Shown piece by piece: positions 25,383 to 36,860 of a stretch of DNA of 64,000 nucleotides. Source of the stretch: Anarhynchus alexandrinus (Eukaryota; Chordata; Aves; Charadriiformes; Charadriidae). The position numbers were made by a program, and so were the translations under genes. The stretch is from NCBI GenBank assembly GCA_008711295.1, contig VUYV01000069.1:3240718-3304717 (forward strand), read 5' to 3'. Every line of letters begins with the position of its first letter. Position 1 is the first letter of the stretch. The notes under the pieces are model-generated. The model saw only the letters and a program-made list of their open reading frames with translations, was not told the DNA's origin and made no database searches.

Positions 25383-27074
25383 GGATGGAATAGTGGCAGC
25401 TGAAACCCATTGACCTGCTGCTCTTATGGAAAGTGCTGGCCCTTGTTTTAGTTACCTGCACCTACTTTTTAACTACTAAGTACCAAGAATCACATAGGGT
25501 ACTCTCCAGTGCTAGAAGGCACCTTGATGACACCACAGGGCTGTTACAGAAAGTTGCGTGCAGTAGTATGAGAGTCCTGAAAAGAGTTTTGGGGGCAGCC
25601 TTTCCACATGCGCTTACAAGGACGGGGGGGTTCTGTTGGAGGCATCCCTCGTGCAAGCTGTCCAGACTGTGTTGGCAGGGGGAGAGACACACCGGGAGTG
25701 GTTATAAAGTTGAATGTCCTTTGGAATATGTTTCCCTGCCATGCCAACTGGGCAGCTCTCAACATAACCTGGAGCTGCCTTACAAGCAAGGCAGAATGAA
25801 CAGTGAAGCAGTTTGGCCTCAAGGATCCTGCCAAGGATGATCTAGAAAACCATGGAATACCGTGAAGTTTGCTGTGAATGAGTAAATAGGTCCTTAAAGT
25901 GTAAGTGTTGCTAACACTGTGTGAACAGTCAGGAAAGGCAGTGCTGTGAATAAATACCTGAAGTCAGCTAAACATCCCATGGTACTTCAGTAAGGTCATT
26001 ACTGTGCAAGTTTGTCTGAACTATATTTTGCAGTCACTGCAATAGGTCTGTGAATTTTTAACTTGAGAAATATGTTGGTATTTGTCATGAAAAGGGCACC
26101 ACGAATATATATCGCCTCTGTGTCCTTTTCTTTTTCTAGACTTTCCTATCCTTCGTTTTCTTCTTTTGTCCTCTTTTCTCAATTTTCTTGTATCCTTTCT
26201 TCAGTTTTTCTCATCTTCCTTTCTCTCCATCTGTTCTTTGCAGGATGTTGAAACAAATCTTAATATGTGCTAATGAGTACTCCTAAGTACATCTAAAATT
26301 TGCATAAGGAGGAGCAGAAAGAGAAAGAGTGAGCTGAGGAGAAGAAAGAGCATAGCTCAGTGTTGCTTCCAGGTTTAGCTCATTTCCATCGTCAGCTGCG
26401 GTAAGTCCTGTGGCATTTGTTGTGGTAGGAAGGAAAGGAGGGAGAAATGCAGACAGAGTTTATTTTAATTTTTTTCATAAAGCAATGTTGAAATTCCACA
26501 GAACCTCTTTCAGGCTCCCTGCAGAGCTGCTTAGTCACTGTGATATTTTCCAAAACACAGTCATTACCTGTAACTGAAGATTCATTTCTAAATTAAGAAA
26601 AAAAAAACCCAGCAGTACTTTTTTTTCATGAATGAAGCTGAGAGCAGAGCAATAGCAGTCATGTTCACCACATGCAGCTCTGCTGTTTTGACTCCCCCCA
26701 AATTCACAACACAATGCAAAAGCCTCAATCCCTTGTACCAGGGGATGAGCCCCCATGAGGATTGAGGCTCTGCCGCAGCTGGTATTGGAAGATGAAGAAG
26801 CTGAAGAGAGCAAGAGAAGCCTGGTGTACGGCAGCATGCTGCAGTGCTTGTGCATGTCACGGGGCTTACAGTTTTTTTACCAGCTGAGTATTGATTTGTT
26901 GGGCTCAACAGAAGGAGCTGCCCTTGGAGCCCATGCAGGAGGAGTGAGGGGGCACCACGGGCCTTGTACAGAAAGGCTCCTCCAAGGACCGGTGGCACCA
27001 GGAGAGGAAGGGTGGTTGCTCTGTTACCGTGGAAGGGAAACAGCAAGATTGATGCCATGAAAACTGCCGCTACC
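25383..27074. other. Mixed-composition DNA with overlapping open frames, no gene recognised
   Basis: At 25433-25840 and 26535-27097 several open frames overlap on both strands (longest 135 codons plus, 169 codons minus). This happens because these patches are richer in GC and poor in stop triplets; none shows a domain or a conserved motif. A long pyrimidine tract, 26118-26243, ends in TTCTTTGCAG, an ideal splice-acceptor sequence, but only eight sense codons follow before a stop in the longest frame I followed and no donor is near. Confidence 0.45.
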
Positions 27075-27180
27075 CTCGTTTGTGCTTCAGTCCTCATCTG
27101 TTAAATGAAGATAACACCTCTCTGAGGGGCTCTGAGGAGAAAGCCGTTAGTGATTAAGAGCTGCCCAGATGCTATAATAG
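27075..27180 (+). repeat. MIR-like SINE
   Basis: The string TCCTCATCTGTTAAATGAAG followed by ATAACACCTCTCTGAGG and later AAGAGCTGCCCAGATGCTAT matches the layout of MIR SINEs (cctcatctgtaaaatggggataata ... acctcacaggg ... aaagcgctttgagatgctat) in plus orientation. The match extends over about 100 bases with moderate divergence, more than expected by chance. MIR is an old tRNA-derived SINE present at low copy in birds. Confidence 0.6.
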
Positions 27181-29580
27181 TGGAGGCCATCTAAAGAAAT
27201 ACAGCCCCATCTCATAGTGAGAGGGAGACACTCTCTTCATGTGAATGGAAGAGGATGTCAGCCTTCATCCTTTCCTCACCATTGTGGTTTCCCTCCTATA
27301 TGAGGATTCCCCTTAAAAGTCCCTGCAGCCTTCTTTTTCCTTTTGTGTTGTAACAGCATCTTCTACTCTGCTGAACAGCAAAGTGCCAGCTACTTCCCAG
27401 TGAAGGGGCAGAAGAAACAGGCACTTTCCTAAAAGCTCAAATCAAGCTATAAATGACTGGGCAGGTTCCTTCTTCTCTGGATTACCGGTTGAAATGTCTT
27501 TGGTGACTTCTCTACTGAAAGGAAAGCTCTGAAAATATGTGTCAAACTAAAGCTCACCAGATCCCAGTCCCACTCCTTACCTTCTCAGCCTCCTGTTAGT
27601 CTGGCTAGCAGGCTATTGAGTGAGGCTACTCAGCTTGCAGAGCCCAGGCTTGTGGGACAGCCCTGCTGCACAGGCAGCAGTCGTTGGCAGCGGGATGGGG
27701 AGCCAGGAGTCAGGAGCTAGGTTTGGCAAGAGGTGGAGCTCCCAGACATGTCTAACTAGCGTCCATCCCATGTGAGCCCTGTCCCTGCTCACAGGTGGAT
27801 ATCTTCAAATTGCAGCACCTGCTGAGCAGGATTCCCAACATGCTGGCAGGAGTTCACACAAGTTTTGGATAGAAACCTGCCCGATGGTCCAAGTTCCTTC
27901 AAATGTCTACCTGTGTTTTGGCTGAGGTTTGCTGAATTAGAACCCTCCTCACAAAATGTTTTGTTGTCAACAATTCAGCATTTTGATGGAAAAACGGCTT
28001 CAGCCAAAGAGGTGTCTGTCACAGAAATCCATATTCAGAAGTATTCTGCTCTGTGGGCAGGATGGGATTCCTGGTAGCTCCTGTCCCCACAGACTGTCCT
28101 TCTAGGAAGGACCAGAGAGAGGGTGTGCCACAATCACCCTTTCTCACTGGGGTCATTTCTAGTCCTGCACATGTATAAGGATCTGGTTTCGCATTTATAC
28201 TTATATATTTAGATTATTGTTACCGTATATTGTCTGAGGTCTAAGTAATTTATGTATTTTTCATCACAGCTCTCCTGAACCTGCTACTTGGTTCACAGAG
28301 ACCGAAGCATGAAGCACAAAGCACGGTTCCTCAGACAGGAATAGGTGCTGAAGAGAACACAAATCTCAACACACTGCCTGTTATTGAACCATCATTTTCA
28401 TATTCCTGTTTCACAGCTTCTACCAGCACGTTTTCTACTTGCAGTCTGTTTCCTACCCTAAGAGATCAAATGAAGAATTGCCAAGACTGGAGTCTTGTGA
28501 AGATTTCCTTCCTCAAAGCTGTTCCCACTTATTTTGCTGTGCAACAGAAGGAAAAGACAGGGTCAATCCAACCCTTGTCTTGGATTTTGGAAGGGCTGAG
28601 TACCAGTACATATGCACTGGAGTACTTCCTTGATGAAGCTGTGTTTTATTGCTTTGTTTGGGTTGAATTATATGATTATTGTATTTACTTTGTTAATAAT
28701 AGACTCTGTATATGAATAATTCCAGGTAGCTTAAAATATTTCCAGCAGAGTACAATATGTTATTCAGATTGTAGCGGATCCTTGATTTTCTGAAATTATT
28801 ATAGTAACATCATTGATAAACGCCATATAGATCTTAGAAGGTTTTTGATAATAACTTCTCTCTCTTTCACTTTTTGTTAGAAAAAATGATTGGTTTTTTG
28901 CTTCTGTGCTGTCTGCGGGGATGGTCACATATAACATTTTTGCTAATTCGGCCATTTTAATAGAATGAGCTTTGACAAGTAGGTGGTGTATAGAAAAGCT
29001 GGGAAAATGTTTTCAAATAGCCAATGTGCACGAAAAATATTGCTTCAGTCATAGCTTCAGTATATTTTCCCTCAATACTTTAAGATGCTTCTCAAAGAGT
29101 TCCAGTTATCTACCCTGCTTCATGCATGGCAAAAGTATCTCACATGTAGCTTCTTCTTATTTAAGAAGTTGGTGAAGATTTCTATATTAGCGCCTAACAG
29201 AATTGCCAAACCAGTCATTTCCAGGTTGCTCCTGTCTTTACATTTACACTACAGAATGGAGTAACTGAGTCTAGGAAGCACAAACTTTTCCTTCCTCTTT
29301 CATTAATGTTAGGCATATAGAGAAGACACAGTCTTTTAGTACTGAAATCTTACGCGCTTATCATATTTTAACATATCCATGTGCTTAAAGGTCTTGTCAA
29401 GGAAGAAAGAATGAAACTTCTAAGCAAGCTGAAATTGAAAACACTTAGACAACTGATGCTCTCTCGTCATCCAGACATAACAAGGAACCAATTTGGTTCT
29501 TCTTGGCACTCGTTTAATGAAGAGGAGCCCTATGCCTTTCATGGAAACAAATCTTCCATCCAGTCAGACACCTCCTAACT
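27181..29580. other. Unannotated DNA
   Basis: No repeat family or gene is recognised. A 66-codon plus-strand frame at 29381-29578 begins with GTG and ends in TAA just before the minus-strand candidate exon. Its peptide has a basic leucine-rich start (KLLSKLKLKTLRQLML) and an acidic middle, and looks somewhat protein-like, but I see no good acceptor and no donor. Confidence 0.4.
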
Positions 29581-29581
29581 T

Positions 29582-29743
29582 CTAATTACCCATTAAGTTG
29601 GCCAAAACTTCTATCTGATTAGCCAGCTTCTTGGCTAACTCTTCAAGTGTTTCCTTTTCCTCATCAGCACCTTTATGGTCTTGTACAGATTCTTTCCTCA
29701 GGTTGTTCTCTGAAGGCTTTCTTACATTCAGGAAGGATAGTGG
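29582..29743 (-). CDS. Candidate terminal coding exon, unidentified protein
   Basis: On the minus strand a 53-codon frame ending in TAG begins directly after a good splice acceptor: a pyrimidine-rich stretch (TTTTTCCCATTCTC) and then CTGCAG, with the AG at 29744-29745. The predicted peptide is hydrophilic at first (KPSENNLRKESVQDHKG) and ends in an amphipathic helix with leucine-type spacing (EELAKKLANQIEVLANLMGN). That pattern of charged residues with hydrophobics every three or four positions is unlike most chance frames in this window. The frame stays open upstream to an ATG at 29786-29788, so the start is undecided. A weak poly(A) signal, ATTAAA on the minus strand, lies at 29513-29518. 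No upstream exon was identified and I do not recognise the protein. It could be chance or a gene remnant. Confidence 0.2.
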   Translation of the reverse strand, partial: PLSFLNVRKPSENNLRKESVQDHKGADEEKETLEELAKKLANQIEVLANLMGN

Positions 29744-29744
29744 C

Positions 29745-30415
29745 TGCAGTTGTTGAGAATGGGAAAAATATCGGACTGTCAGGAGCATATGTTTGCCAGC
29801 TGAGTCAAGCGTATGTCACTTTCTCTTTCCACGGATTCACGTAAATTTTGAAGAACACTACAAATAGTGCCAGGCCTTTGAGACCTTCGAAAGAAGGAAC
29901 AGTTACACATCACCTCCCTTTCTATTTCTCCATTGGCTCCCCCATCTTTGTTGAAATGAACACCAGCATCCTGTCTTCACTTTTAAGATTCATGTCAGCT
30001 TATCTCCCCTGCTAACTCTTCCTGCAAATTTACTCTCTAACTGATAATTATGACAAAATCCATCTTAAACTATTTAAACAAGAAATATTGGTTCTCATGT
30101 TGCCCCCTGAGGCACTCCCAATAAATATCTCAATTAATTCCCCCAGAACCTCTCCCAAACTTTGTTTGCCAATACATCTGCAGTAAACCAGACATTTGTT
30201 CAGCAGGAATATGCTCATTGCCCTTTAGCCTGTTTGAAATTGCTTTTGTAAAGAGCCTAACACAGTGGGGTCATGGTCAGTGAGTGCACCTGGTACTGCT
30301 CTAGGCACCATGGTTGCTATATTATGAAAGTAGACACACGAGAGACAGTTCAGTTGCCCAAATAATCTAGTGATATCAGTAATGCTGCAAAGTACTTGAG
30401 AAGTAAGCACAAGGC
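29745..30415. other. Unannotated DNA between candidate exon and CR1
   Basis: This stretch is AT-rich, with no repeat or gene recognised. It would be the upstream intron if the minus-strand exon candidate at 29582-29743 is real. Confidence 0.5.
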
Positions 30416-31085
30416 TCTAAGGATGGAGATCCCACAGCTCTCCGGGTGACCTGTTCCAGTGTTTGAACATTTTCACAGCGAAAAATATGTTCCTCATATC
30501 AAATTCAAATAAGAATTTCCCACATTGCAGCTTGTGACTGTTGCCTCTCATCCTTTCACTGCATGCCTCTTGAAGAGATTTTAGCTCTTCCTTCTCTGTT
30601 CTCTCACATTAAACAGGTTTCGATAACATCCTCTCAAATCTTCACTTTTCCAGTCTGAACAAATACGGTTCTCTCAGCCTCTCCTCAAACATTGTGTGCT
30701 TCAGTCCCTTACCATCTTGGAAGTCTCTCCTGGCCATACTCCAATGTGTCCATCTCATTGTTGTCGCATGGGGACAAATTACCTGGACTCCAGATGTGGT
30801 TTCACAAGCGCCAGGCAGAGAAAGGGGAAAAATTACTTCACCTGACCTGGTGGCTACAGTCGTGTTAGCCACAGCACAGTTGCTGTGGAGACACACCTCT
30901 GGCTCATGTTTAATTTGCTATTGACTGAGTCCCCCTGTTTGATGTTTTGCTCAGTTGGTTGTTTTTTGTTTTCTTTTGGCAAAGCTACTTTCAGGCAAGT
31001 CAACCCCCAGTCTGTACTGCTGCGTGGGGTAACCCTATCCTAGGTGCAGGACCGCATTTGTTGCAAGATATCACATTTTATCAAT
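30416..31085 (-). mobile_element. CR1 LINE fragment, minus orientation
   Basis: Read on the plus strand this is the reverse complement of the downstream part of a CR1 retrotransposon. It has the recognisable CR1 phrases in order: GGTGACCTGTTCCAGTG, TGTGACTGTTGCCTCTCATC, CAGTCTGAACAAATACGG, CCATACTCCAATGTGTCC, CTCCAGATGTGGTTTCAC and TCAACCCCCAGTCTGTACTG. CR1 is the dominant LINE of birds. The copy is 5'-truncated as usual, carries many substitutions and small indels, and encodes nothing intact. The short frames over it are by-products. Confidence 0.88.
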
Positions 31086-33865
31086 ATCAACCCTTTATTC
31101 CTACTTTGGAACTGCATTTCTTTATGTGGTGAGAGAACCCTCATTGCCTCTTCAGTCTGGAAATGCAAGCAATATCTGATTGCAACAGTAGATAGATATC
31201 CACCAGATTGAAATTGTGCAAGTTTTGTAAAATACCAGCTAATTATCTCAGAAAACCAGTAAATGCATTTCCCAGCCTGGTAAACACATGGATGGGATTA
31301 GCTCAAAATAAATGTTTTCATTAGCTAACCAATAGGAAGAAATGCTTTTAGGGTGGCCTATGGACAGTTTTTGGCTCCTCCTTACAACCCTTTTTCAGCT
31401 CATTCTCTTGTACGTTTTTAGCTGCAAAGTAAAGCAGCCAGGAAAGAAAAGCCGATCATAAAAAGCACCTGATAAAAAAGCATAAACATACAGAAAGAAG
31501 AAAGAACAGAAGCTGCAGAGTTCCATTGCAGGCATTTGTAGATAGAATATGGCACACATTTGGTAACAGATCCTGCCAAATTTAGTTGCACTCAACATCA
31601 CAAATCCTACTCTTGTCTCTGCGGTTAGGAGGCATTTGATCACAGCCACAGTACACGTACTCCTGCTTCCAATAGGAGGAAGCTATAGTGTCTTTGGATA
31701 CAAACTGGTGGATCTGCCTTAGAAAGGAATCCGTGAGCGCAAAGGTTGTATGCCATGACTCCACTGGATGTATTACTCATAATAAAGAACAAAAACTCTC
31801 CAAGGTGCTACTGCGAAGGCATGACCCATGTTTTACTGCGCTCAACAGGTGTTTTCCTTCATAGCCCTGAGGGACCAACATGTGGCGACACAGAGTGCCA
31901 AGACAGCATTAGAAGATACCAGGCTTAGTTATCTATGCACTGAGAACCATTAATAAATCTAGTAACAAATCCTTCCAATTTTCCATATTGTTTATCCCTA
32001 TTTGTTTGTAACTAACTATCAAGGAGTTATGACTGTGGGTTCTTTATTGGTTGTCCTGGATTTTAGCCAAAGTCAAAACCTGTGAGCAGGATAGGCCCTG
32101 AAATGCAGGCTTGTGAGTCGTTGCTTGTATGATTGCACTTCAGGCTGAAAAGCCTTATACAAAACATTTCCACAATGCTTTTCTTAAAAAAAAAAAAAAA
32201 AGAAAAAAATTAAAAATACACGAGAGTCCTGTTTAAAAATTCTAGACATGAATGCAGACAATGATGTCAATGTAGGTTGCATTCAGTAAAAGGCATTTTC
32301 TTTGTTGAAGCATCATATAATGTCACTCAAAATTTGCTGCTATTCTCATTCCTCAAATAATTAATGCTGTAGATCAGCTTCCTCTTTCCAGTGTAACTCC
32401 AGTTATGCCTTTTTCCAAAATTTTTAACTTAGTACAAGCTCAGTAAATGTATATTTTTTCAAAGCCCACAATTTAGCTTTAAATTCTCAGGCATGAGTAA
32501 AAGTTCTGGCTGAAAAAGGAGGAATAGGACCAGGTTTTGAATACATGTTGGCAATTTTTTAATTGAGGCAAAAGATACTGAAGTTCAGATGGCATGAATC
32601 AAAGCTCTCATTCTGGGGAAAAATGACATGATTTAGAAACTAACATGGAAAAATAGACAGAAATGTTTTGACAGACTGTTTAAACTTTTATCTAGTTCGG
32701 GAGTGATGATGAATGGGAAGGAGGTGAAGGGGAGGAAGAAGAAGGGAAAAAAGTCTAGGAGACTTGGTAGTTTGTCTTTAAGTCTTCTGAATTTTAAAGC
32801 ACTTAGAACTGAGTTACTGCTGCTTTAAAAATCAAGGCCTTCTTTTCAGTACTTTCACTTGGATTAGAGAAGATTTACTCAGCCACAGTATTCCCCTGAT
32901 GCAGCAAATTGCAAACTGTTTCTACTGCCCAAGCTCCGGGGAAAGGTAAAAAACACAGAACCAAGATGCTTCAGACCTGGCACTTTTAAAAATTCTCTTT
33001 TAACCGAATTTGAAACTGTACTCAGAATTTGGGAGAGCTGAAATTGAAGACATCTGAGAGCTACTTATAATTTTGTGATCTTATGGACTACGTTAAGCTG
33101 GCTCAGCAAGTCACAAATTACTGTGGCTTTTGTCCTGACTTCTAGCAACAGCAGATGAAATCTGTAAATCCTTGTTCAGGTTGAAAAATGATGTAGACAC
33201 TTTCCATAGAATGATATTCTTTCAGCAACAAGCACTCCATCTAGCACAGAAAATGAGAGCGCAACCACAGTGAAAGGACTCTAGCACTTCAGTTTCCTAA
33301 GTTCATGATCAAGGAACACCAGCTGTGTTCTTATGTCTCAGTTTTTGTTTTGAGCAGCCTCTACAGAATGATGCAACGTTTGCAAACACATGCACATATT
33401 TGACATGCCACCCAGCAGAAAATATGCGGAACTCACACAGAAATTGCTGACATTGACTCAGACACCTAAAATTGTCAAGAGGTTGAGCACAGAGGGTTCC
33501 TAAGCCAGGCTGAAGAGGCTTTGTCTCCTAGGCATATATATTGTCTGTGAAACTCTGAAACGTGTACCTCTGCAGAGCTTGAAACCACTTCAGGCACACA
33601 GGCAACTGTCATCACTTTGGGTAGAAACAAAGAACTTTGGGTAGAAATAAAAGGAAAAATGGACAGAAGAGGAAGTAATGTTATCTTCCATCACTTATGA
33701 CTCACTCCCCAGAAATACGAGACATTTTTAAGGATGACTTTAGGCTACAGAATAATAAGCATAAGTAGTTGTTTTGAAGCCAGAGAATGAAATCGGTGGA
33801 TCCAATGGCTGCTTTGGTCATTTTCTGTATTACAATCTTCTTTTCTTTTTTTNGTATGAGAAATC
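31086..33865. other. Unannotated AT-rich DNA
   Basis: No gene is seen. It contains a 16-base poly(A) at 32186-32201 and a 20-base tandem duplication at 33614-33653 (ACTTTGGGTAGAAA unit, 18 of 20 bases identical). A single N lies at 33853 inside a T-rich string. Confidence 0.55.
32186..32201 (+). repeat. Poly(A) run, 16 bases
   Basis: A run of A is followed by G and a second A-run. It has no identifiable element upstream. Confidence 0.9.
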
Positions 33866-33925
33866 CCTCTGTTTCATGGAATTGTTTAGGTTGGAGGGGA
33901 CCTTTTGAGATCATACTGATAATCT
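33866..33925 (-). mobile_element. CR1 LINE 3' tip, minus orientation
   Basis: The string TTTCATGGAATTGTTTAGGT, followed by TGGAGGGGACCTTTTGAGATCAT, is the reverse complement of the last bases of CR1 (ggaccttttccaacc...attctatgaaa). Only about 60 bases are recognisable. Such very short 3' tips are the commonest CR1 remnants in birds. Confidence 0.65.
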
Positions 33926-34175
33926 TCTTGAACTGAACCTGCATATCAAGCCCCTGGATCTGCAGTGCACAGAACTGTGCTGTAGGCCATCATTTACCGA
34001 CTAGTTGTGACATTTAGCAAGATTATGAAATCTGTCCCAAACAGACCTGAAAACAAAAGCAATAAACTTAATGAAGCAGGTATTGCCACAAGAAGCTTGA
34101 GAAGTTGCCAACCTCCTGCTGACCAAGTGTTTCAGGTAATATTCATACATGCATTTCACTGTAGCTTTGTTCTGA

Positions 34176-34252
34176 TGATTGATCTGTCATAACGGAAAAT
34201 CTGTAATCGGATTCATGACCATTACAGATTTTCCATTACCACCTTTCAATCA
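34176..34252. repeat. Long imperfect hairpin (77 bases)
   Basis: The inner arms, 34190-34207 and 34221-34238, pair at 17 of 18 positions (one C/A mismatch at 34193/34235) around a 13-base loop. After a symmetrical 7/7-base internal loop the outer arms TGATTGA (34176-34182) and TCAATCA (34246-34252) pair perfectly. Size and shape fall in the range of a microRNA precursor or of a small foldback element. The sequence matches no microRNA I can recall, and expression is unknown. Confidence 0.75.
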
Positions 34253-34427
34253 GTCTTTTCAGAAAAGTCTCATTTAGAATGTGCCTGAATTTCAGCAAAA
34301 GAAACTGCAGACATTTTATCCATTGTTAACAACAGATACTTTAATTTTAGAACTCGTGTCAACTCCTGGAGTTTCTTTGGTTAACAACAATAAAAACTGG
34401 GACTTACATAATAACTCCTGAATATAT

Positions 34428-34453
34428 CTAAGTGATATATTCATATCACTTAG
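34428..34453. repeat. Perfect 11-bp inverted repeat
   Basis: CTAAGTGATAT and ATATCACTTAG flank the 4-base loop ATTC with no mismatch. It lies about 175 bases downstream of the longer hairpin. Short perfect palindromes arise by chance in AT-rich DNA, so no function is implied. Confidence 0.85.
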
Positions 34454-35479
34454 GAAGAGCAGTTCATTTATAGCTGTTATAAACCCTGAGTATTTTTCTC
34501 TATTTTATGAATAAGGAAAAGGAGTCACAGCTAAAGGACTGAAACAGGGCTCTAAATGGCAACTGTATTTTACAATAACAAAAGGTCTAGTTACTTCAGC
34601 AGGAGCAAACTTACCCTAGGTGACATAGAAGATGAGAGTAAAGACAGCAGTTCAACTCCAAGAACAGGATTAAGTTACAGATTAAGACTGAAATTTAGAG
34701 CCTTGATTAATTTGCTAAACACAGACATCTGGTGCCATTTGAACTGACAGTATGACACAGGAGCTACAGGTTACATGTGCCTTCCCTGAACTGTCAGCTG
34801 GAAGCCAGGCAAGATACCATCTGCCATCTAAGTTGGCACAAATACTTATGTCTAGGAAACTGAATCAAGCTCTGACTGTCTACACCTTGTATCTTTATGT
34901 GAAAATAGGTGTTTCCACAACAGTCATTGGTGATCTAGTCAACATAGTCAGGGGAGCCTGGAGAGCAGCTCCGATCACCCTGCAATGGACAGACACAGAC
35001 TTCTAGTGTCTGTCTACTTTCTGGACTTCTTTGGCTGTACAGGCACAATTCTGTTGCCTAAATATAGATGTTAAGACCATTTTACCTTATTGTAAATTAG
35101 CTATATATTTGAGGCCAAAAGGTATGATGTAGGTCCTTCAGGAGCTGCATATTCTTCTGGAGTGGAAGCTGGAGGCTAGAAAGGGTGCCCACAGTGTCTA
35201 TAATGCTATCAGATGTCTATGTTTCTGTTGGATCATACACCAAGACACCTCTAGATATATATGTCTATGTGTGTCCAGGGGTTAGTCTCAACAGTAACCT
35301 AGTTAAGTTATGTATTTTCAGGCCAGATGATCCAGCATCATTAGGTATTTAAAGACCAGATGATTATATTTTAGAGCCATTAAGAGTCATATTAAAGATA
35401 TCGTGGGAAAGAAATGTTGTACCGAAAGTCCAGGGAAAGGAAAATCTTCCATTAAAAGAAGATAAAACGGAGGAGCCAA
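34454..35479. other. Unannotated DNA, possible old repeats
   Basis: Two protein-like plus-strand frames (63 codons at 34556, 84 codons at 34752) have no recognisable motif. Phrases such as TGCCTAAATATAGATG (about 35058) recall old amniote interspersed repeats, but I cannot place them in a family with confidence. Confidence 0.35.
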
Positions 35480-36860
35480 ATGCTACAAGCTATCTGAGTT
35501 AACTTCATTCTTTCTATATAGTTGAACAAATCATCATACTGACTCTTCATAAGTACCTGCAAGGCAACAAGGAAATGAACATCAGCCATCATGGATTTGC
35601 CAACAACAAATCACGTCTAGCTAATCTAATTTCCTTTCACAGCAGGATGGCAGGTTTTGTGGATAGAGGAGAAACAATAGATGTCACATATCCTTCCTTT
35701 AGAAAGACATTCTCTCTCATGAAATTCTCATAAGCCAGTAAAGAAATGTCAGTCTAGATGATAATACTATAGAATAGAAAACTCTACACAGACTACAATT
35801 ATTAATAGTTCACTGTCAAGATAGGAGAATGCATAGAGGGAATTTTGCAAGAGTCCATTCTATTGTTCTATTAAATATTTCCATTAAAGAATTGGACGAT
35901 AAAACAGTGAGTTTACTCATTGTTTGCTGATGATACTGTACTGGGAGGGACAGTCAGTGTATTGGAGAATAGAAATTACATTCAAAATAGGCCTGTTAAA
36001 TTTGAGAAATGGAATGGAAAAAAGGATGAAATTCAGAGCAGACCCATAGGAAGTACTACAGTGTCACGGGAATATTCAAATGGATAAATAACATATAGAG
36101 AAGAAATGGCTGGAGACCACAAAACTGAACAAAAGAGCTATGACATGCTGTTGTGAAATGGTGAACAAAACACGAACAGATGTAGAAATGGGCATATGGC
36201 CTCTAAAATATGTGAAATCATCTCTCTGCTTAGCTGTGCATTGGATATTGACAAGATCTCAGCTGAAGTATCATATTCAATTTAGAACACCACCATCAAG
36301 AAGAACATGGATCAGCTGCTCAGTCTGGAGGAAAGGAATGAGAATTTTCAGAGGACTAATAAATATTCCTCCCAAAGAAGAGTCAGAAGAAGTGCAGTGG
36401 TTAGTCTGGAGAAGAGAAGGTGATGGGGATGTGTCATCATTCTTGGCACCTGTATCGCGCTGCCTGCTGCAAGGAGAATACAACCAACCAGATTTCCAAG
36501 CCCACGGTGACTGGAACAAACTGCAGGCTTAAACTGAAGCATGGGAGGTTTAGAAAAACTTTCAAATGGTCAAATGAGAAGAATGGGAACTAACTGCCTG
36601 GGAAATTTGGGGAGTTTCCAGTGTGACAGGCCTTTAACAATGTATCTCAAGAACGATCTAGTTAAGTTGATCATGCTTTAGAGTCTCTTCAGGAACCTTC
36701 CACTAATAACATGGAAAATAAACTAATTCCAGTAGTTTCAAAAGACAATACGATAGACATTATTTTCATATCATTTGTCCATGTAAGAAATAGAGCAAAC
36801 AAGATGCATAAAAGGAATTATCCTCTGCTTAACTGAAGATTCTATGATTCTATGATTATG
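35480..36860 (+). mobile_element. Degraded CR1-type LINE, plus orientation, with RT remnant
   Basis: This is a 5'-truncated, old CR1-like element. It keeps the order of a CR1 3' half. First come phrases like CATGGATTTGCCAACAACAA and GTGGATAGAGGAGAAACAAT from the reverse transcriptase region. Next, at 35920-35949, is an in-frame L-F-A-D-D-T-V-L-G-G, the RT catalytic FADD motif with the two aspartates at 35929-35934. Then come the 3' part (CAGTCTGGAGGAAAGGAATG, TTAGTCTGGAGAAGAGAAGG) and the terminal CR1 octamer tail ATTCTATGATTCTATGATTA at 36839-36858. The 130-codon frame at 36140-36532 lies inside it and is not a host gene. Many frameshifts and stops make it inactive. The left border is approximate. 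Confidence 0.8.

Noticed and set aside
25433..25840. 135-codon plus-strand frame
   Set aside because: Three other frames overlap it on both strands and the peptide is not protein-like in any recognisable way.
26118..26250. Long pyrimidine tract ending TTCTTTGCAG, an ideal acceptor
   Set aside because: A stop follows within nine codons in the main frame and no donor is near, so no exon can be supported.
26535..27097. 169- and 106-codon minus-strand frames
   Set aside because: Several frames on both strands are open together because the patch is GC-rich and stop-poor; no motif, start context or splice structure supports a gene.
36140..36532. 130-codon plus-strand open frame
   Set aside because: It lies inside the degraded CR1 element and overlaps its 3' part; it is a by-product of the repeat.
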